Source: Clostridiales bacterium (GTDB lineage: Bacteria; Bacillota; Clostridia; Oscillospirales; Oscillospiraceae). Taken from it: a stretch of 36,432 bases of DNA. Shown piece after piece: positions 22,263 through 31,023 of this stretch. The notes beneath the pieces are model-generated. The model saw only the letters and a program-made list of their open reading frames with translations, did no database searches and had not been told where the DNA came from. Made by a program: the position numbers and the translations under genes. Every line of letters starts with the position of its first letter. The first letter of the stretch is position 1. The DNA is taken from the NCBI GenBank assembly GCA_902363045.1, contig CABIYX010000032.1, positions 1-36,432 of the forward strand. Reading direction: 5' to 3'.

Positions 22263-24649
22263 CCCCGCTGCTTCCCACAGTACCCAAACTGCACCGGATT
22301 TTTGGATTTCTCCCACCCCGCTGTCACTTCGATAACTCCGTTGATCTCCTGGGTGTCACTGTACCGCATATCCTTCTTTTGGGCATCGAAAAGTTCACAC
22401 CAGATCTCCAGGGCGCACACCCGCTCCCTGGGTACCAGCTCTACTTTCCCAGTTATATTGCCGCCCCAGAACATCCGCCGGCGGTTCAAATCCCAGGCAG
22501 ACCAGTCTTTGGGCACCGGCCGCTCCAGAAACTCCAGGATCATCCCTTCCCGGGCGCTGATCTCCCGGTGCTCCTCCTGCTGCTCCTTGGCCACCTCGGC
22601 CAGCTCCCCGGACAAATACAGGGGCTCCCCAAGGCGCCAGCGCGCCACTGCCTCGGCCCAGATCTGATCCAGCTCTTGCCCCAGGTCGTTCCACACGCTT
22701 TTCGTGGCCGGGTGTTTCCCTACATCTACCGGCCAAAAGCGACGGTTCCCGGTCTTGTCCTGGAGGTAGTCCCCGGTGTTGGTGGTTCCGAAAAAAACGC
22801 AGCTCCGGGGCATCTCCTTGACATGGCGGCCATAGGCGGCCCGAAACCGATCCACGCGCAGACTGAGAAACTGCTTGATCCGGGAAACATCCGTCCGGCG
22901 AAAGGCATCCAGCTCGGAGATCTCCACCAGCCACACCCCCTGCAGCAGCTCGCTGGCCTCCTTGCCTTCAAAGGTTCGGATGGAGTCGTTGAACCAGCCC
23001 TTGGACATCTTATCCAGCAGGGTGCTCTTGCCGATCCCCTGCGGCCCGGAGAGAATGGTCATATTATCAAATTTGGCGCCTGGCTCCATGGCTCTTGCCA
23101 CGGCCGCGGTAAACGCCTTTCGGGTCACGGCTCGGATGTACGGAGTATCCTCGGCCCCCAGGTAGTCGATGAACAGCGTGTCTAGGCGGGGCGTCCCATC
23201 CCACTGAAGCCCTCCAAGATAGGCAGTGACCTCGTTGAATGCGTGCTTCTCACTGTGCAGAGAGAGCGCCCCATCGATCTTGCTGGCGCCGGTGATTTGG
23301 TAGAACTTCTCCAGATACCAATAGAGGCCCTGGTTGTCATTGTCGCCCCACAGACGGCGCTCTGTGCGCTCAGTCCATGGAAGGGGACCCAGCACTTCCC
23401 CCCGGCCGGCGAATTGGTTGAGAGCAAACTTGCCCTTCAGCCGGGGGTCGTGCTCCAGGATGATCCAGACATTGTCCATGGTGGCCAGGGGTACCCCGGT
23501 CTTACTGTGTACCTTCAGCAGGTTCAGCCAGCTGGTGTCCTCTGCCGGGGCCGCCCCATCAGTCGCCGCAGCGGTGAAACCCGCCGTGGCCTCCTGCCAT
23601 CGCTCCTGCAAAAGCAAGCCGGAGACCCGCTGATCCTGGGCAGCCAGCTCGCACATGGCCGCGTAGCTGGGCAGCCGGTTAGTGGGGGTACCGGGCTGGG
23701 CCTCGTCATCCTTATCCCCAAAGCGGTGGAGCCGCACCAGGTCAAAGGAGTTGACCAGCTTCCCGCCGCAGGGATCTGTGGCGTGGTGGCTGAATAGGAA
23801 TTTGCCGTTGTCGTAGAGCACCGCGCCGCCGGTGGTGGATCCGCCGGTATAGGTGTAGCGGCCCGGTATGTCCGCCGGCTCATAGATGCCGGGGAGGAAG
23901 TTGTCCATAGCGCCCTCGATGTCATAGGTGCGGCAGAACGCCCCCACAATGCCATGTTTGGTCAGGGGGTCCCCCTGCTTGGCCGCCAGCTTGGCGGGGC
24001 TCACAGCCCCTGGTACAGCCGGCCAGGAGGCAGTATCGCGCCAGTCGGCGTACTCCCCCAGCAGACGGTCTGCGGACAACAGCGGCTTATCGTCCCAGTA
24101 GTATACATACTGCCCATCCGCGCAGCAGCTGGGCCAGTACATCAGCCGGCTGGGTTCAAAAGTTGTCGGGTCAAACAGCGCCATGGCCGGGTCGATGTAC
24201 CAGGCCACTCTGCGCGCGATGGGCTCATACTCGTCGGCGGTGCAGGTGCGGTCCAGGGGGAGCAGCACACGCAGCCTGGGGGCGTCCGGGCGGTGCTTAC
24301 GGGTGGAGTAGATACAGTATCCATACCCCAGCGCCGCCACCCTGGCGCACACGGCCTCTGTATCCCCTGTCGGGATGTTGTCCAGATCCAGAGTCAGCAC
24401 ATCCCGCCCAGTGACCGCGCTGGCCTTGCGGCGGGGGCCGTTCAGGGTGCCGGCTACAAAGCCGCCTACATCCTTCAGATCGTCCTGCTGGCCCTTGGAG
24501 AGCGCCAGGTACTGGGCCATGGTCTCTGTGCTCCGGGCCGGCAGGCGCAGCTTCTCATACAGCTCTGAGATGAGCATGGTCTGCTGGCGCCACTGGGTGG
24601 CCCGGCGATTGGCTCCTACAGTAATAGTGATCAGTCTGTCATTTATCAT
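22238..24649 (-). CDS. VapE-type primase-helicase (prim-pol plus D5-like ATPase)
   Basis: An 803-residue protein starting MINDRLITITVGANRRATQW, with AGGAGG 10 bases upstream. The N-terminal third has the archaeo-eukaryotic primase signatures TLDLDN (DLD 88-90) and STRKHRPDAPRLRVLLPLD. The C-terminal half is the VapE helicase: LGGLQWDGTPRLDTLFIDYL, Walker A GPQGIGKST (535-543), Walker B VWLVEISELD and GNRRFWPVDVG. It should prime and open the phage origin. It is the central replication gene, followed by the winged helix, nuclease and helicase. Confidence 0.93.
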   Translation of the reverse strand: MINDRLITITVGANRRATQWRQQTMLISELYEKLRLPARSTETMAQYLALSKGQQDDLKDVGGFVAGTLNGPRRKASAVTGRDVLTLDLDNIPTGDTEAVCARVAALGYGYCIYSTRKHRPDAPRLRVLLPLDRTCTADEYEPIARRVAWYIDPAMALFDPTTFEPSRLMYWPSCCADGQYVYYWDDKPLLSADRLLGEYADWRDTASWPAVPGAVSPAKLAAKQGDPLTKHGIVGAFCRTYDIEGAMDNFLPGIYEPADIPGRYTYTGGSTTGGAVLYDNGKFLFSHHATDPCGGKLVNSFDLVRLHRFGDKDDEAQPGTPTNRLPSYAAMCELAAQDQRVSGLLLQERWQEATAGFTAAATDGAAPAEDTSWLNLLKVHSKTGVPLATMDNVWIILEHDPRLKGKFALNQFAGRGEVLGPLPWTERTERRLWGDNDNQGLYWYLEKFYQITGASKIDGALSLHSEKHAFNEVTAYLGGLQWDGTPRLDTLFIDYLGAEDTPYIRAVTRKAFTAAVARAMEPGAKFDNMTILSGPQGIGKSTLLDKMSKGWFNDSIRTFEGKEASELLQGVWLVEISELDAFRRTDVSRIKQFLSLRVDRFRAAYGRHVKEMPRSCVFFGTTNTGDYLQDKTGNRRFWPVDVGKHPATKSVWNDLGQELDQIWAEAVARWRLGEPLYLSGELAEVAKEQQEEHREISAREGMILEFLERPVPKDWSAWDLNRRRMFWGGNITGKVELVPRERVCALEIWCELFDAQKKDMRYSDTQEINGVIEVTAGWEKSKNPVQFGYCGKQRGWLKIRDI

Positions 24650-24663
24650 AGTTGTTGTGCCTC

Positions 24664-24783
24664 CTAAGCGGCAGCATTCTGGCCCTGGGCGGCCTCACGC
24701 GACCGCTGATGGGCATATGGGCCGTAGGCCCGCCGGGATAGGGATAAGCGCCAATCCCGGCAGGCTGTACGGCGGTGATTCAT
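24664..24783 (-). CDS. Very small basic protein before the primase
   Basis: A 39-residue frame starting MNHRRTACRDWRLSLSRRAY. It is rich in Arg, with an AGAGG site 10 bases before the ATG. Its stop lies within the ribosome site of the primase gene (TTAGGAGG), so its translation could be coupled. I do not recognise it. It could be a leader peptide or a small DNA-binding factor. Confidence 0.42.
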   Translation of the reverse strand: MNHRRTACRDWRLSLSRRAYGPYAHQRSREAAQGQNAAA

Positions 24784-24788
24784 TATAG

Positions 24789-25109
24789 TCAAAGCCTCTC
24801 TGCTTCACCGACGCAGTGAACAACGCCCAAACCGTGCAGCAGCATACCCATAGCCGCTGGGCCTAGGTCGGTAAATTCCTCTCCTGCTACGCCGACCACC
24901 AGGATCGGCCCTACAAAATCGACGTCCAAGAAGCGGCAGTTGTACGGGAGCCCCAGGAGCCGTCCCTCCTCGTTGCAGATGATGGCCGCGTCTGCGGCCA
25001 GGGTGACTGTCTCAATATATCCGCCCACAGTGGCCTGCAGCTCCTCCAGGGTGTTGGGGATGTCCCGCGGCTCCGGCGGACACTCAGGCGCTTTATAGAT
25101 CACATGCAT
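24789..25109 (-). CDS. DUF3846 domain protein
   Basis: A 106-residue protein starting MHVIYKAPECPPEPRDIPNT, with GGAGGAGG upstream. The pattern NTLEELQATVGGYIETVTLA, then AAIICNEEGRLLGLPYNCRF and GPILVVGVAGEEFTDL, is the DUF3846 fold common in phages and mobile elements of Firmicutes and actinobacteria. The function is unknown. It overlaps the previous gene by 17 bp. Confidence 0.85.
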   Translation of the reverse strand: MHVIYKAPECPPEPRDIPNTLEELQATVGGYIETVTLAADAAIICNEEGRLLGLPYNCRFLDVDFVGPILVVGVAGEEFTDLGPAAMGMLLHGLGVVHCVGEAERL

Positions 25110-25353
25110 GGAATTTGTCCTCCTCCGGCAGGCCCCGGTAATAGATCTCCGAAGCAAAGTAGCTGTGTGTGCAGTTCAGCGCCGGAATGCGCATATCAAT
25201 GGCCATTTTTCCTCCAGCCCGGTGGATCCGCTGCACTGTCCCTGTCTGGACCAACAACCGCGGGCGGCCATCATTCCGGAGGAGGGCAAATCGGAAGGTC
25301 TCACCAAGGTTGGCCGTGTAGTTCGCACAGCGCACGGTTCTGATTTTATGCAT
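25093..25353 (-). CDS. Small hypothetical protein
   Basis: An 86-residue protein starting MHKIRTVRCANYTANLGETF, with GGGAGG 10 bases before the ATG. It looks beta-rich with LRNDGRPRLLVQTGTVQRIH and MRIPALNCTHSYFASEIYYR, perhaps a small barrel. No family recognised. It is one of a run of small overlapping early genes between the polymerase and the primase. Confidence 0.65.
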   Translation of the reverse strand: MHKIRTVRCANYTANLGETFRFALLRNDGRPRLLVQTGTVQRIHRAGGKMAIDMRIPALNCTHSYFASEIYYRGLPEEDKFHACDL

Positions 25354-25369
25354 TTCTTCATTCCCTCCC

Positions 25370-25576
25370 TTACAGTCCAAGATTCAGCACCTTCACCAGC
25401 GCGCAGCTGTCACAGTGCTGCCCCTCCAGTTCTGTCTCATTGGCACACTCCCGCGGCCAGCGGCAGTAGTCGTCGCAGAAGGTCTGGATGGCCTTTCCTG
25501 CTGCTGTCTCCCAGCAGGCGGAGTGGAAGACATTGGCGCACCGGACAGGCTTGCCGCAGATCTTACAGTTCGCCAT
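25370..25576 (-). CDS. Small Cys-rich zinc-binding protein
   Basis: A 68-residue protein starting MANCKICGKPVRCANVFHSA. The start has GGAGG 9 bases upstream and overlaps the preceding gene by 14 bp. It contains CxxC at residues 4-7, then Cys13, His18 and Cys20, a DDYCRWPREC segment and HCDSC. So it has up to two zinc sites. Proteins of this type (treble-clef or knuckle) accompany phage early genes; the role is unknown. Confidence 0.72.
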   Translation of the reverse strand: MANCKICGKPVRCANVFHSACWETAAGKAIQTFCDDYCRWPRECANETELEGQHCDSCALVKVLNLGL

Positions 25577-25841
25577 CGTCATCATCCTCCTCGGTCTCCT
25601 GCTCGTATACCTCACGGGTGATATACCCCACCTGCTCTGGAGATACACCGCAAAAATCCGCCATCTCTGCCCTGATTTTGTCTGCGTAGGGGCCAGTCAG
25701 ATCCTCCAGCTTGGTGGTGCCAGATGGATTTACATACATAGAATACTCCGCATAACCTTCCGATCCGGGTCCTCCATGCAGGGCCGAATCATGGATGCGG
25801 AAGTAGAGGGAAACTTTCACTTCAAACTGTGGGGCAAACAT
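25563..25841 (-). CDS. Small hypothetical early protein
   Basis: A 92-residue protein starting MFAPQFEVKVSLYFRIHDSA, with GAAGG 9 bases before the ATG (a TTG two codons earlier is too close to the site). A strand-rich N-terminal half (GYAEYSMYVNPSGTTKLED) is followed by a helix AEMADFCGVSPEQVGYITRE and a very acidic end EETEEDDDDGEL-type tail. No family recognised. Confidence 0.62.
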   Translation of the reverse strand: MFAPQFEVKVSLYFRIHDSALHGGPGSEGYAEYSMYVNPSGTTKLEDLTGPYADKIRAEMADFCGVSPEQVGYITREVYEQETEEDDDDGEL

Positions 25842-25875
25842 AAGCAATTACCTTCTTTCATAGTGGTTGGTGGTT

Positions 25876-26604
25876 TTATTCTGCCAATTCAATCAGAAAA
25901 GCCGCGTTACAGGCCAGGTGCCAGAGGTGCGGCAGGCCGCTTTCTTCGTCCACTCCCTCAGGATCATCCAGATAGGCCAGCAGGTGCCGGTATAGGGCAT
26001 CGCGGTATCGCTGCGGGTCTACTTTTCGCCAGTTCTCCGGATCGTGATATTTATAGCAGCCATATTCCCGGACAGTGGCCACCGCCCGGATCAGGCTGGT
26101 CGGCACCAGAGTCGGCCGAAGTTTTCCCGCGTCGGCCTTGGCGCTTTGGCTCTCCGGTTCTACTGCACGGGTCGGCTCCGATCCAGCTGGAGCACCGTCC
26201 GGATCGTGTTCCTGCTGATCTGCGCTGGGCGCCGGCTCGGTGTCTGTCTTCTTGGCGGCTTTCAAATTTTGGCGGCGCATCCAGGACCGGAGCGTGTTTA
26301 CGGATACCCCAACGGCGCCGGCCACCGCGACCGCGTCCCGCCCCTCATCCAGGAGCTGGCGCGCCCGTACGGTATCCCATTTCGTTCTCTTCACTGCAAA
26401 ACTCCTTCTTTCGTCCGTTCTCTGTTCAACGGTTTCTCTCACTGTGCAGTCCGCCCCCGCCGGACATGGGCGCCGATGGTGGGTATGGAGAATGTAGAGG
26501 CAGACGGTGCGGCCGTCAGCGTGGCCAGAATAAATACAGTCCTGGCAGCAAGTTGTACAGGTGATCACACTGCTTTTTTTGGGGGGGCGGTCATTTGGTA
26601 TCAC
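25876..26604 (-). CDS. Zinc-finger + HTH + dATP/dGTP diphosphohydrolase-like fusion (start uncertain)
   Basis: A 242-residue open frame. Residues 16-53 have a Cys/His pattern (CTTCCQDCIYSGHADGRTVC, then CPAGADC), which argues that the upstream part is coding. Residues 71-115 are a helix-turn-helix (WDTVRARQLLDEGRDAVAVA, GVSVNTLRSWMRR). A linker follows, and residues 160-242 match the DUF5664 dATP/dGTP diphosphohydrolase family (KLRPTLVPTSLIRAVATVRE, GCYKYHDPENWRKVDP). Start choices conflict. The first GTG sits in its own ribosome site. A well-placed ATG (26592-26594) is one base out of frame because of a C7-A7 tract. A GTG at 26392-26394 has AAGGAG 7 bases upstream and may be a second start giving 172 residues. 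Confidence 0.68.
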   Translation of the reverse strand: MIPNDRPPKKSSVITCTTCCQDCIYSGHADGRTVCLYILHTHHRRPCPAGADCTVRETVEQRTDERRSFAVKRTKWDTVRARQLLDEGRDAVAVAGAVGVSVNTLRSWMRRQNLKAAKKTDTEPAPSADQQEHDPDGAPAGSEPTRAVEPESQSAKADAGKLRPTLVPTSLIRAVATVREYGCYKYHDPENWRKVDPQRYRDALYRHLLAYLDDPEGVDEESGLPHLWHLACNAAFLIELAE

Positions 26605-26623
26605 CTCTCCTTCGCCATCGCGA

Positions 26624-28654
26624 TCAGTCTTTCTTGAAAAAGGGATTCACCCACCCGTCAGCGGTAAGCGGTAGGCCATCGGCCCAGGCGGGCACCTGGC
26701 TCATGATCTCGACCACCCGCTCCAGATCCTGCTCCGTGCCGCCCAGAGCCTCAACGACCACTTCATCGTGGATGTGGAACACCACGCGGTATCCGGCTGC
26801 CTCCAGGCGTTCGATCGCCTCGGCCAGCACATCCCGCGCTACGGCCTGGGTGATATTTTCGGCCAGCTTACCTCCGTAGGTCTCCAGGGACTTCCACTTC
26901 TTTGTGGTCTGATCCTGGCCGTAGTAGCATAGGGCCGCCTGGCCGAAGCGGTTGGTGCCCATGTGCGGATGCGTATAGTAGAGCTTCCGGCCGCTGGGGA
27001 GCTGGATGGTCAAAGCGTCCAGGCCGTTGGCAGGATCGCACTCTCTGGCAAAGGCCAGGCGGCCGCCGTGGATCTCGATGCGCCGGCCGCTGTTGACCGC
27101 TTCCTTGGCAGCGGCCTCCACAGTGTACCAGAACTGGACAATGGCGGGGTTGGCACTGCGCCACCGGGAAACGATGTCGGGGAGTTCCTCCTCTGTCAGC
27201 CCATTGTCCAGAGCGCCCATGCTGATCAGAGAACCGGAGCCACCCTGGTAACCCAGGGCCAGTGTGGCCACCTTGCCTTTCTGGCGGTAGCTGTATTCAG
27301 GACTGCCCTTCTTGATCCGCTCCAGTGGGATCCCGAACATCTGGGAGGCCGTGGCCTCGTAGATCTTCCCGTGGGTACGGAATACCTCCAGCACCCACTC
27401 CTCGCCGGCCAGCCAGGCGATCACGCGGGCCTCGATGGCGCTGAAATCAGCGTCCACCAAGGTACAGCCAGGCGCGGCGACAAAAGCGGTGCGGATCAGT
27501 TGGGACAGGGTATCCGGCACGGATCCGAACACAACTTTCAAAGCATCCATCTGCCGCCCCTTGACCAGATCGCGGGCCAGGGGCAGCAGCGCCCCATCAA
27601 TATAGGTACGAGGCAGATTCTGGGGCTGAACGATCCGTCCGGCCCAGCGTCCAGTCCGGGAAGCCCCATAGAATTGGAGCAGTCCCCGTACCCGGCCGTC
27701 CGCGCAGACGGCGGTCCGCAGGGCAGCATACTTTTTGTTGCTGGTCTTGCCCAGTTCCTGGCGGATCTCCAGCATACGCCGGGCGGAATCGCTGGGCAGA
27801 TCCTTGGCCAGCAGATTGCTGACCGTGGCTTTCCTCAGGTCATGGATCTCCTCGCCCGTCTCCTTCTGCAGCCAGTGGGTCAGCTGGGCCACGCTGTTGG
27901 GGTTGTCCAGCCCGGAGAGCTCCACCGCCTCCTGAAGGTACTGGGAGCGGGCGGCGGCATCCAGCTCCAGGGCCCCTTCCACCAGCCGCAGGTCTACTGC
28001 CACCCCCCGGAGGTTGATGGCTTGATCTGTGACCCATTGGGCCTGTACCTGGTCAGGCACCCGAAAATTGGAGAGCCGGCGCTCCACCTCCATCTCCGTC
28101 ACCACGTCCTGGGCGTTGTAGGTCTTGAACAGCTCCCACTTGGCGGGGTCGTGATGGGGAAGGTTGTAGGTACGCCCGCCGTTGGTCTTGGTGGGCGTGC
28201 AGGGCGCGCAGAAGTATCGGATCAGCGCCCGGCCGGTAGAAAGCTTCTGGCGCTCCTCCGGGAGGCCCAGTGCCTTGCCGATGGCCTCCAGCCCGGCTGG
28301 GTATCCGGCATACATCCCATGGAGCATGGTGCACCGCCACTGTGGGAGCCATGCTTCCGGCGGATAACTGCGGTTCTCTTGAAGCCGAAAATGGCGGCTC
28401 AGGCAGTACCACTCAAAGCTGGCGTTGTAGGCGTGTTTGATCGTGGCGGGGTCAAACAGCCGCACCATAACTGGCTGTGGGATCCGCTCTCCCTGCGCCA
28501 GGTCTACCACCTGGACAGGGCTGTCATCGAGACTGTATGCGAATAGGAGGATGGAAAAGGCCGGGCTCTGGGCATACGCATAGAGCCCGGCCTTACCCAG
28601 GTCCACATCGCTGTAGGTCTCAATGTCGATGGACAGGTGCCGTACAGCGTCCAT
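26624..28654 (-). CDS. Family A DNA polymerase (phage PolA)
   Basis: A 676-residue polymerase starting MDAVRHLSIDIETYSDVDLG, with AGAGGTG before the ATG. The 3'-5' exonuclease domain has IDIETYSD (D10, E12) and YNAQDVVTEME. Polymerase motif A is LVDADFSAIEARV (399-411), motif B is RQKGKVATLALGYQGG (457-472) and motif C is HIHDEVVVEA (about 627-636). It copies the phage genome, with editing. It is placed between DUF2815/DUF2800 and the small early genes, as in many clostridial phages. Confidence 0.95.
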   Translation of the reverse strand: MDAVRHLSIDIETYSDVDLGKAGLYAYAQSPAFSILLFAYSLDDSPVQVVDLAQGERIPQPVMVRLFDPATIKHAYNASFEWYCLSRHFRLQENRSYPPEAWLPQWRCTMLHGMYAGYPAGLEAIGKALGLPEERQKLSTGRALIRYFCAPCTPTKTNGGRTYNLPHHDPAKWELFKTYNAQDVVTEMEVERRLSNFRVPDQVQAQWVTDQAINLRGVAVDLRLVEGALELDAAARSQYLQEAVELSGLDNPNSVAQLTHWLQKETGEEIHDLRKATVSNLLAKDLPSDSARRMLEIRQELGKTSNKKYAALRTAVCADGRVRGLLQFYGASRTGRWAGRIVQPQNLPRTYIDGALLPLARDLVKGRQMDALKVVFGSVPDTLSQLIRTAFVAAPGCTLVDADFSAIEARVIAWLAGEEWVLEVFRTHGKIYEATASQMFGIPLERIKKGSPEYSYRQKGKVATLALGYQGGSGSLISMGALDNGLTEEELPDIVSRWRSANPAIVQFWYTVEAAAKEAVNSGRRIEIHGGRLAFARECDPANGLDALTIQLPSGRKLYYTHPHMGTNRFGQAALCYYGQDQTTKKWKSLETYGGKLAENITQAVARDVLAEAIERLEAAGYRVVFHIHDEVVVEALGGTEQDLERVVEIMSQVPAWADGLPLTADGWVNPFFKKD

Positions 28655-28666
28655 GGATCGCACCTC

Positions 28667-29302
28667 TTACCAGGGCTGCCCGGTGATGGGGTTGACCGCG
28701 GGGTAACCAGGATAAACGTGGGCAGTGGGCGCCGCCGGAGCTGCGGGGTAGCTGGGCGCGGCGGCAGCGGGAGCCACCGCCTGGAAAGCGTCCTGGGCGG
28801 TGATGTGGCTGCTCAGCGGCTCTCCGTCGGCGGTCTTCTGGACGCCGTTCAGTCCGCAGCCGATGCCTTTCTTGCCCGCGCTGTTATAGGCGAAGAAGTT
28901 GACATTGGCATTGCCCCACATACCGCTGTAGACCTGGGTGGGGTCGATGATGGGCTGCACCTGGGCGTCCACCACAAAGGGAGCCTGCTTGCTGGAAGCG
29001 GTGAACACCCAGCAGCCCCGGCACTCCTCACCGAAGGCGGAGCCGTCGCTGGGCCGGGGGCCATCGCCATCGTGGACGCAGATAGCTGGCTGGGGCGGAC
29101 GTACACCGCCCCACTTGGTGGGGACGCCCGCCTCGATGGCCTGGGCCACCGCCTGGTCGATAGCGGCCTTGGCGGCCGTGTTGCTCTTGGGAACCAGGAC
29201 GGTGCAGCTGAACTTGGGCTCTCCGTTCGGATTATTGAACGGGGGGCGGGGCTGGAACAAATTGCAGTAGGAAAAACGAACTCCAGTGATCGTGATCGGC
29301 AT
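28667..29302 (-). CDS. DUF2815 protein, probable ssDNA-binding protein
   Basis: A 211-residue protein starting MPITITGVRFSYCNLFQPRP, with GAAGGAGG upstream. The pattern GVRFSYCNLFQPRPPFN, KFSCTVLVPKSNTAAKAAID, PIIDPTQVYSGMWGNANVNF and SAGKKGIGCGLNGVQK is DUF2815, an OB-fold-like family that replaces SSB in phages. The last about 50 residues are an Ala/Pro/Tyr linker (PAVNPITGQPW end). It stands next to the polymerase and DUF2800 nuclease, so it likely acts in replication and recombination. Confidence 0.9.
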   Translation of the reverse strand: MPITITGVRFSYCNLFQPRPPFNNPNGEPKFSCTVLVPKSNTAAKAAIDQAVAQAIEAGVPTKWGGVRPPQPAICVHDGDGPRPSDGSAFGEECRGCWVFTASSKQAPFVVDAQVQPIIDPTQVYSGMWGNANVNFFAYNSAGKKGIGCGLNGVQKTADGEPLSSHITAQDAFQAVAPAAAAPSYPAAPAAPTAHVYPGYPAVNPITGQPW

Positions 29303-29320
29303 AATGATATGGCCTCCTTC

Positions 29321-29650
29321 TCATAATTCGGATTCAATTTGCTTCTTGAGCAGACGGATGCGCTTGGCGGCGTCTGCCCTGCAGAGCACTTTGTCGCTGT
29401 CGAACTTTTTGGCGATGGCCTCCAGTTCGCCTGCCCAATCCTGGGCCATGCGGTGCCAATGGTCGAGATCCCGCTCATAGCTGAGGAGATCTGTTTCAAC
29501 ATCGGCCTCGGCGCGGGCATTTTGCCCGGCGAGTTCCTCGACCAGCCTGGCAGCATCTTCGCCCGCATACTCACGGACGATCTCTCCGATGGTGCAGCTT
29601 CCCAGCAGGGTATGCAGCTTTCCATCCAGAGTGTATACGGTTTCAGCCAT
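29321..29650 (-). CDS. Small coiled-coil early protein
   Basis: A 109-residue protein starting MAETVYTLDGKLHTLLGSCT, with GGTGA before the start. The rest is helical and charged (EYAGEDAARLVEELAGQNAR, YERDLDHWHRMAQDWAGELE), probably a coiled coil. The start overlaps the DUF2800 stop by 8 bp. No family is recognised; it might be a partner of the nuclease. Confidence 0.68.
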   Translation of the reverse strand: MAETVYTLDGKLHTLLGSCTIGEIVREYAGEDAARLVEELAGQNARAEADVETDLLSYERDLDHWHRMAQDWAGELEAIAKKFDSDKVLCRADAAKRIRLLKKQIESEL

Positions 29651-30827
29651 CCGGTGTCACCGCCTCAAAAGCCGCCTCTGCGGGCGTATAGGGCTTGCGG
29701 GGGTCGCTCTCCGGGACGAGGGCGGGCTTACCCGGCTGCTTGATGACCAGGTCTCCGGCGGTGTCCGCGAATTCCTTTTTGCCCATGGATTTCTCCAGGG
29801 CGGCCACGGACACCGGCTTGCGCTCGTACAGCATCGCCTCGGCAACTCCGCGGCTCTGCAGCTGAGCGAAGGCAGCGTCAGCGCCGCCGGCCCAGTCCCT
29901 GGAGCCCCGGCCCTCCACCACCTTATAGCCGCCGATCTGCCGTCCGGAGAGGGCGGCGGACAGGGCATAGGTCTCCACATCCTTGATCCAGGCCGCCAGG
30001 GCCCGGCCGCGGGTGAGAATGCCGCCCAGCTGCTCGTCAGTATAGAGCGCGCCATCAAAGGGCTGTCCGGCTACGGGGGCCTCGCTCAGCTCCAGCATCT
30101 GCCTGGCGCGGGCGCTGCACTGGGCGCGAGCCCTGCAGAAGCGGCACCAGTCTCCGGGGGCGAAGTCCCCCTTGCCCTCCCAGGCCAGGGCCGCCGCCGG
30201 CTTCACCACCGTCTCGCCCCACTTCCGCAGGGCCTCCACTGTGGTGTTCCACTCCCGGATCCCACCGGCGTTGGGCTGAACGATGGATAGGTGGATCTCC
30301 TGGATGGAGTCCCCGTAGATGGGGTAATAGGTCTTGAGCGCCCCCAGAGCGTAGAGCATCATCTGGGCGTTGTTCTCCGCCTCCACCAGCACGCCGGCGC
30401 CGTTTTTGTAGTCCACTACGCACATCCTGGGAGGTGCGGCCACAATACAGTCGGCGGTGCCAAAGCCTTCCGGTACATAGTCGCTGAAGTCCACCTTCGT
30501 CTCCGGCACAATGAAGGGCTGGACGGCGCCGTAGGACATGGCCAGAGCCTTGATGTGCTCCAGGTAGGCGTCGGTGGCGGCGTCCATCCCCTTGTCGTAG
30601 TGCTCGTCCGCCTTCAGCTTCTTCATCTGGCTGTTATACGACCGGGTGCTCATGGGTTCGATATACTTGCGCACCTTCAGCTCAGCGATTGCGTGGGCCA
30701 GGGTGCCAGCGGCGGCGTAGCCGCTGGGCGTATCCGGGAGCCCCTCCCCCAGCCGTGCAGAGGGCGGACAGTTCAGCCAGCGTTTGGAGCTACTGGCTCC
30801 AAGCAGGGCGTGATCACTGGGGGGCAT
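29643..30827 (-). CDS. DUF2800 PD-(D/E)XK nuclease (RecB-like, Fe-S)
   Basis: A 394-residue protein. An open frame runs upstream, but the ATG at 30825-30827 has GGGAGGTGA upstream, so it starts MPPSDHALLGASSSKRWLNC. Nuclease features are CPPSARLGEGLPDTPSGYAA, AAGTLAHAIAELKVRKYIE, GTADCIVAAPP (D126) and VVDYKNGAGV (D139, K141). Cys20 together with CRFCRARAQC later matches the four-Cys iron-sulfur staple of AddB-type nucleases. It likely works with the DUF2815 protein as an exonuclease-annealing recombination pair. Confidence 0.9.
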   Translation of the reverse strand: MPPSDHALLGASSSKRWLNCPPSARLGEGLPDTPSGYAAAGTLAHAIAELKVRKYIEPMSTRSYNSQMKKLKADEHYDKGMDAATDAYLEHIKALAMSYGAVQPFIVPETKVDFSDYVPEGFGTADCIVAAPPRMCVVDYKNGAGVLVEAENNAQMMLYALGALKTYYPIYGDSIQEIHLSIVQPNAGGIREWNTTVEALRKWGETVVKPAAALAWEGKGDFAPGDWCRFCRARAQCSARARQMLELSEAPVAGQPFDGALYTDEQLGGILTRGRALAAWIKDVETYALSAALSGRQIGGYKVVEGRGSRDWAGGADAAFAQLQSRGVAEAMLYERKPVSVAALEKSMGKKEFADTAGDLVIKQPGKPALVPESDPRKPYTPAEAAFEAVTPDG

Positions 30828-31023
30828 GGCCGTCACCTCCCCTCGGGGCCGCCACGAAGTCCGGACAGCTCTGCCTGACCCCGCCCGGCACGAGACCGGG
30901 CGGGCAGTAGACATCGGGGTGGCGGACGCAGCAGCCGGCAGGTTCCACCGCTGCCCTGGCGCACCGGACGCAGACGCAGCCTTTTTGTGCCGCGTCCAGG
31001 CAGTAAGTAACACGGGCATCCAT
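30814..31023 (-). CDS. Small Cys-rich protein
   Basis: A 69-residue protein starting MDARVTYCLDAAQKGCVCVR. It has eight Cys in CVCVRC, GCCVRHPDVYC and QSCPDF contexts, so it probably binds zinc. The ATG overlaps the stop of the preceding gene (TGATG). The 3' end overlaps the DUF2800 start by 14 bp. The function is unknown. Confidence 0.6.
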   Translation of the reverse strand: MDARVTYCLDAAQKGCVCVRCARAAVEPAGCCVRHPDVYCPPGLVPGGVRQSCPDFVAAPRGGDGHAPQ

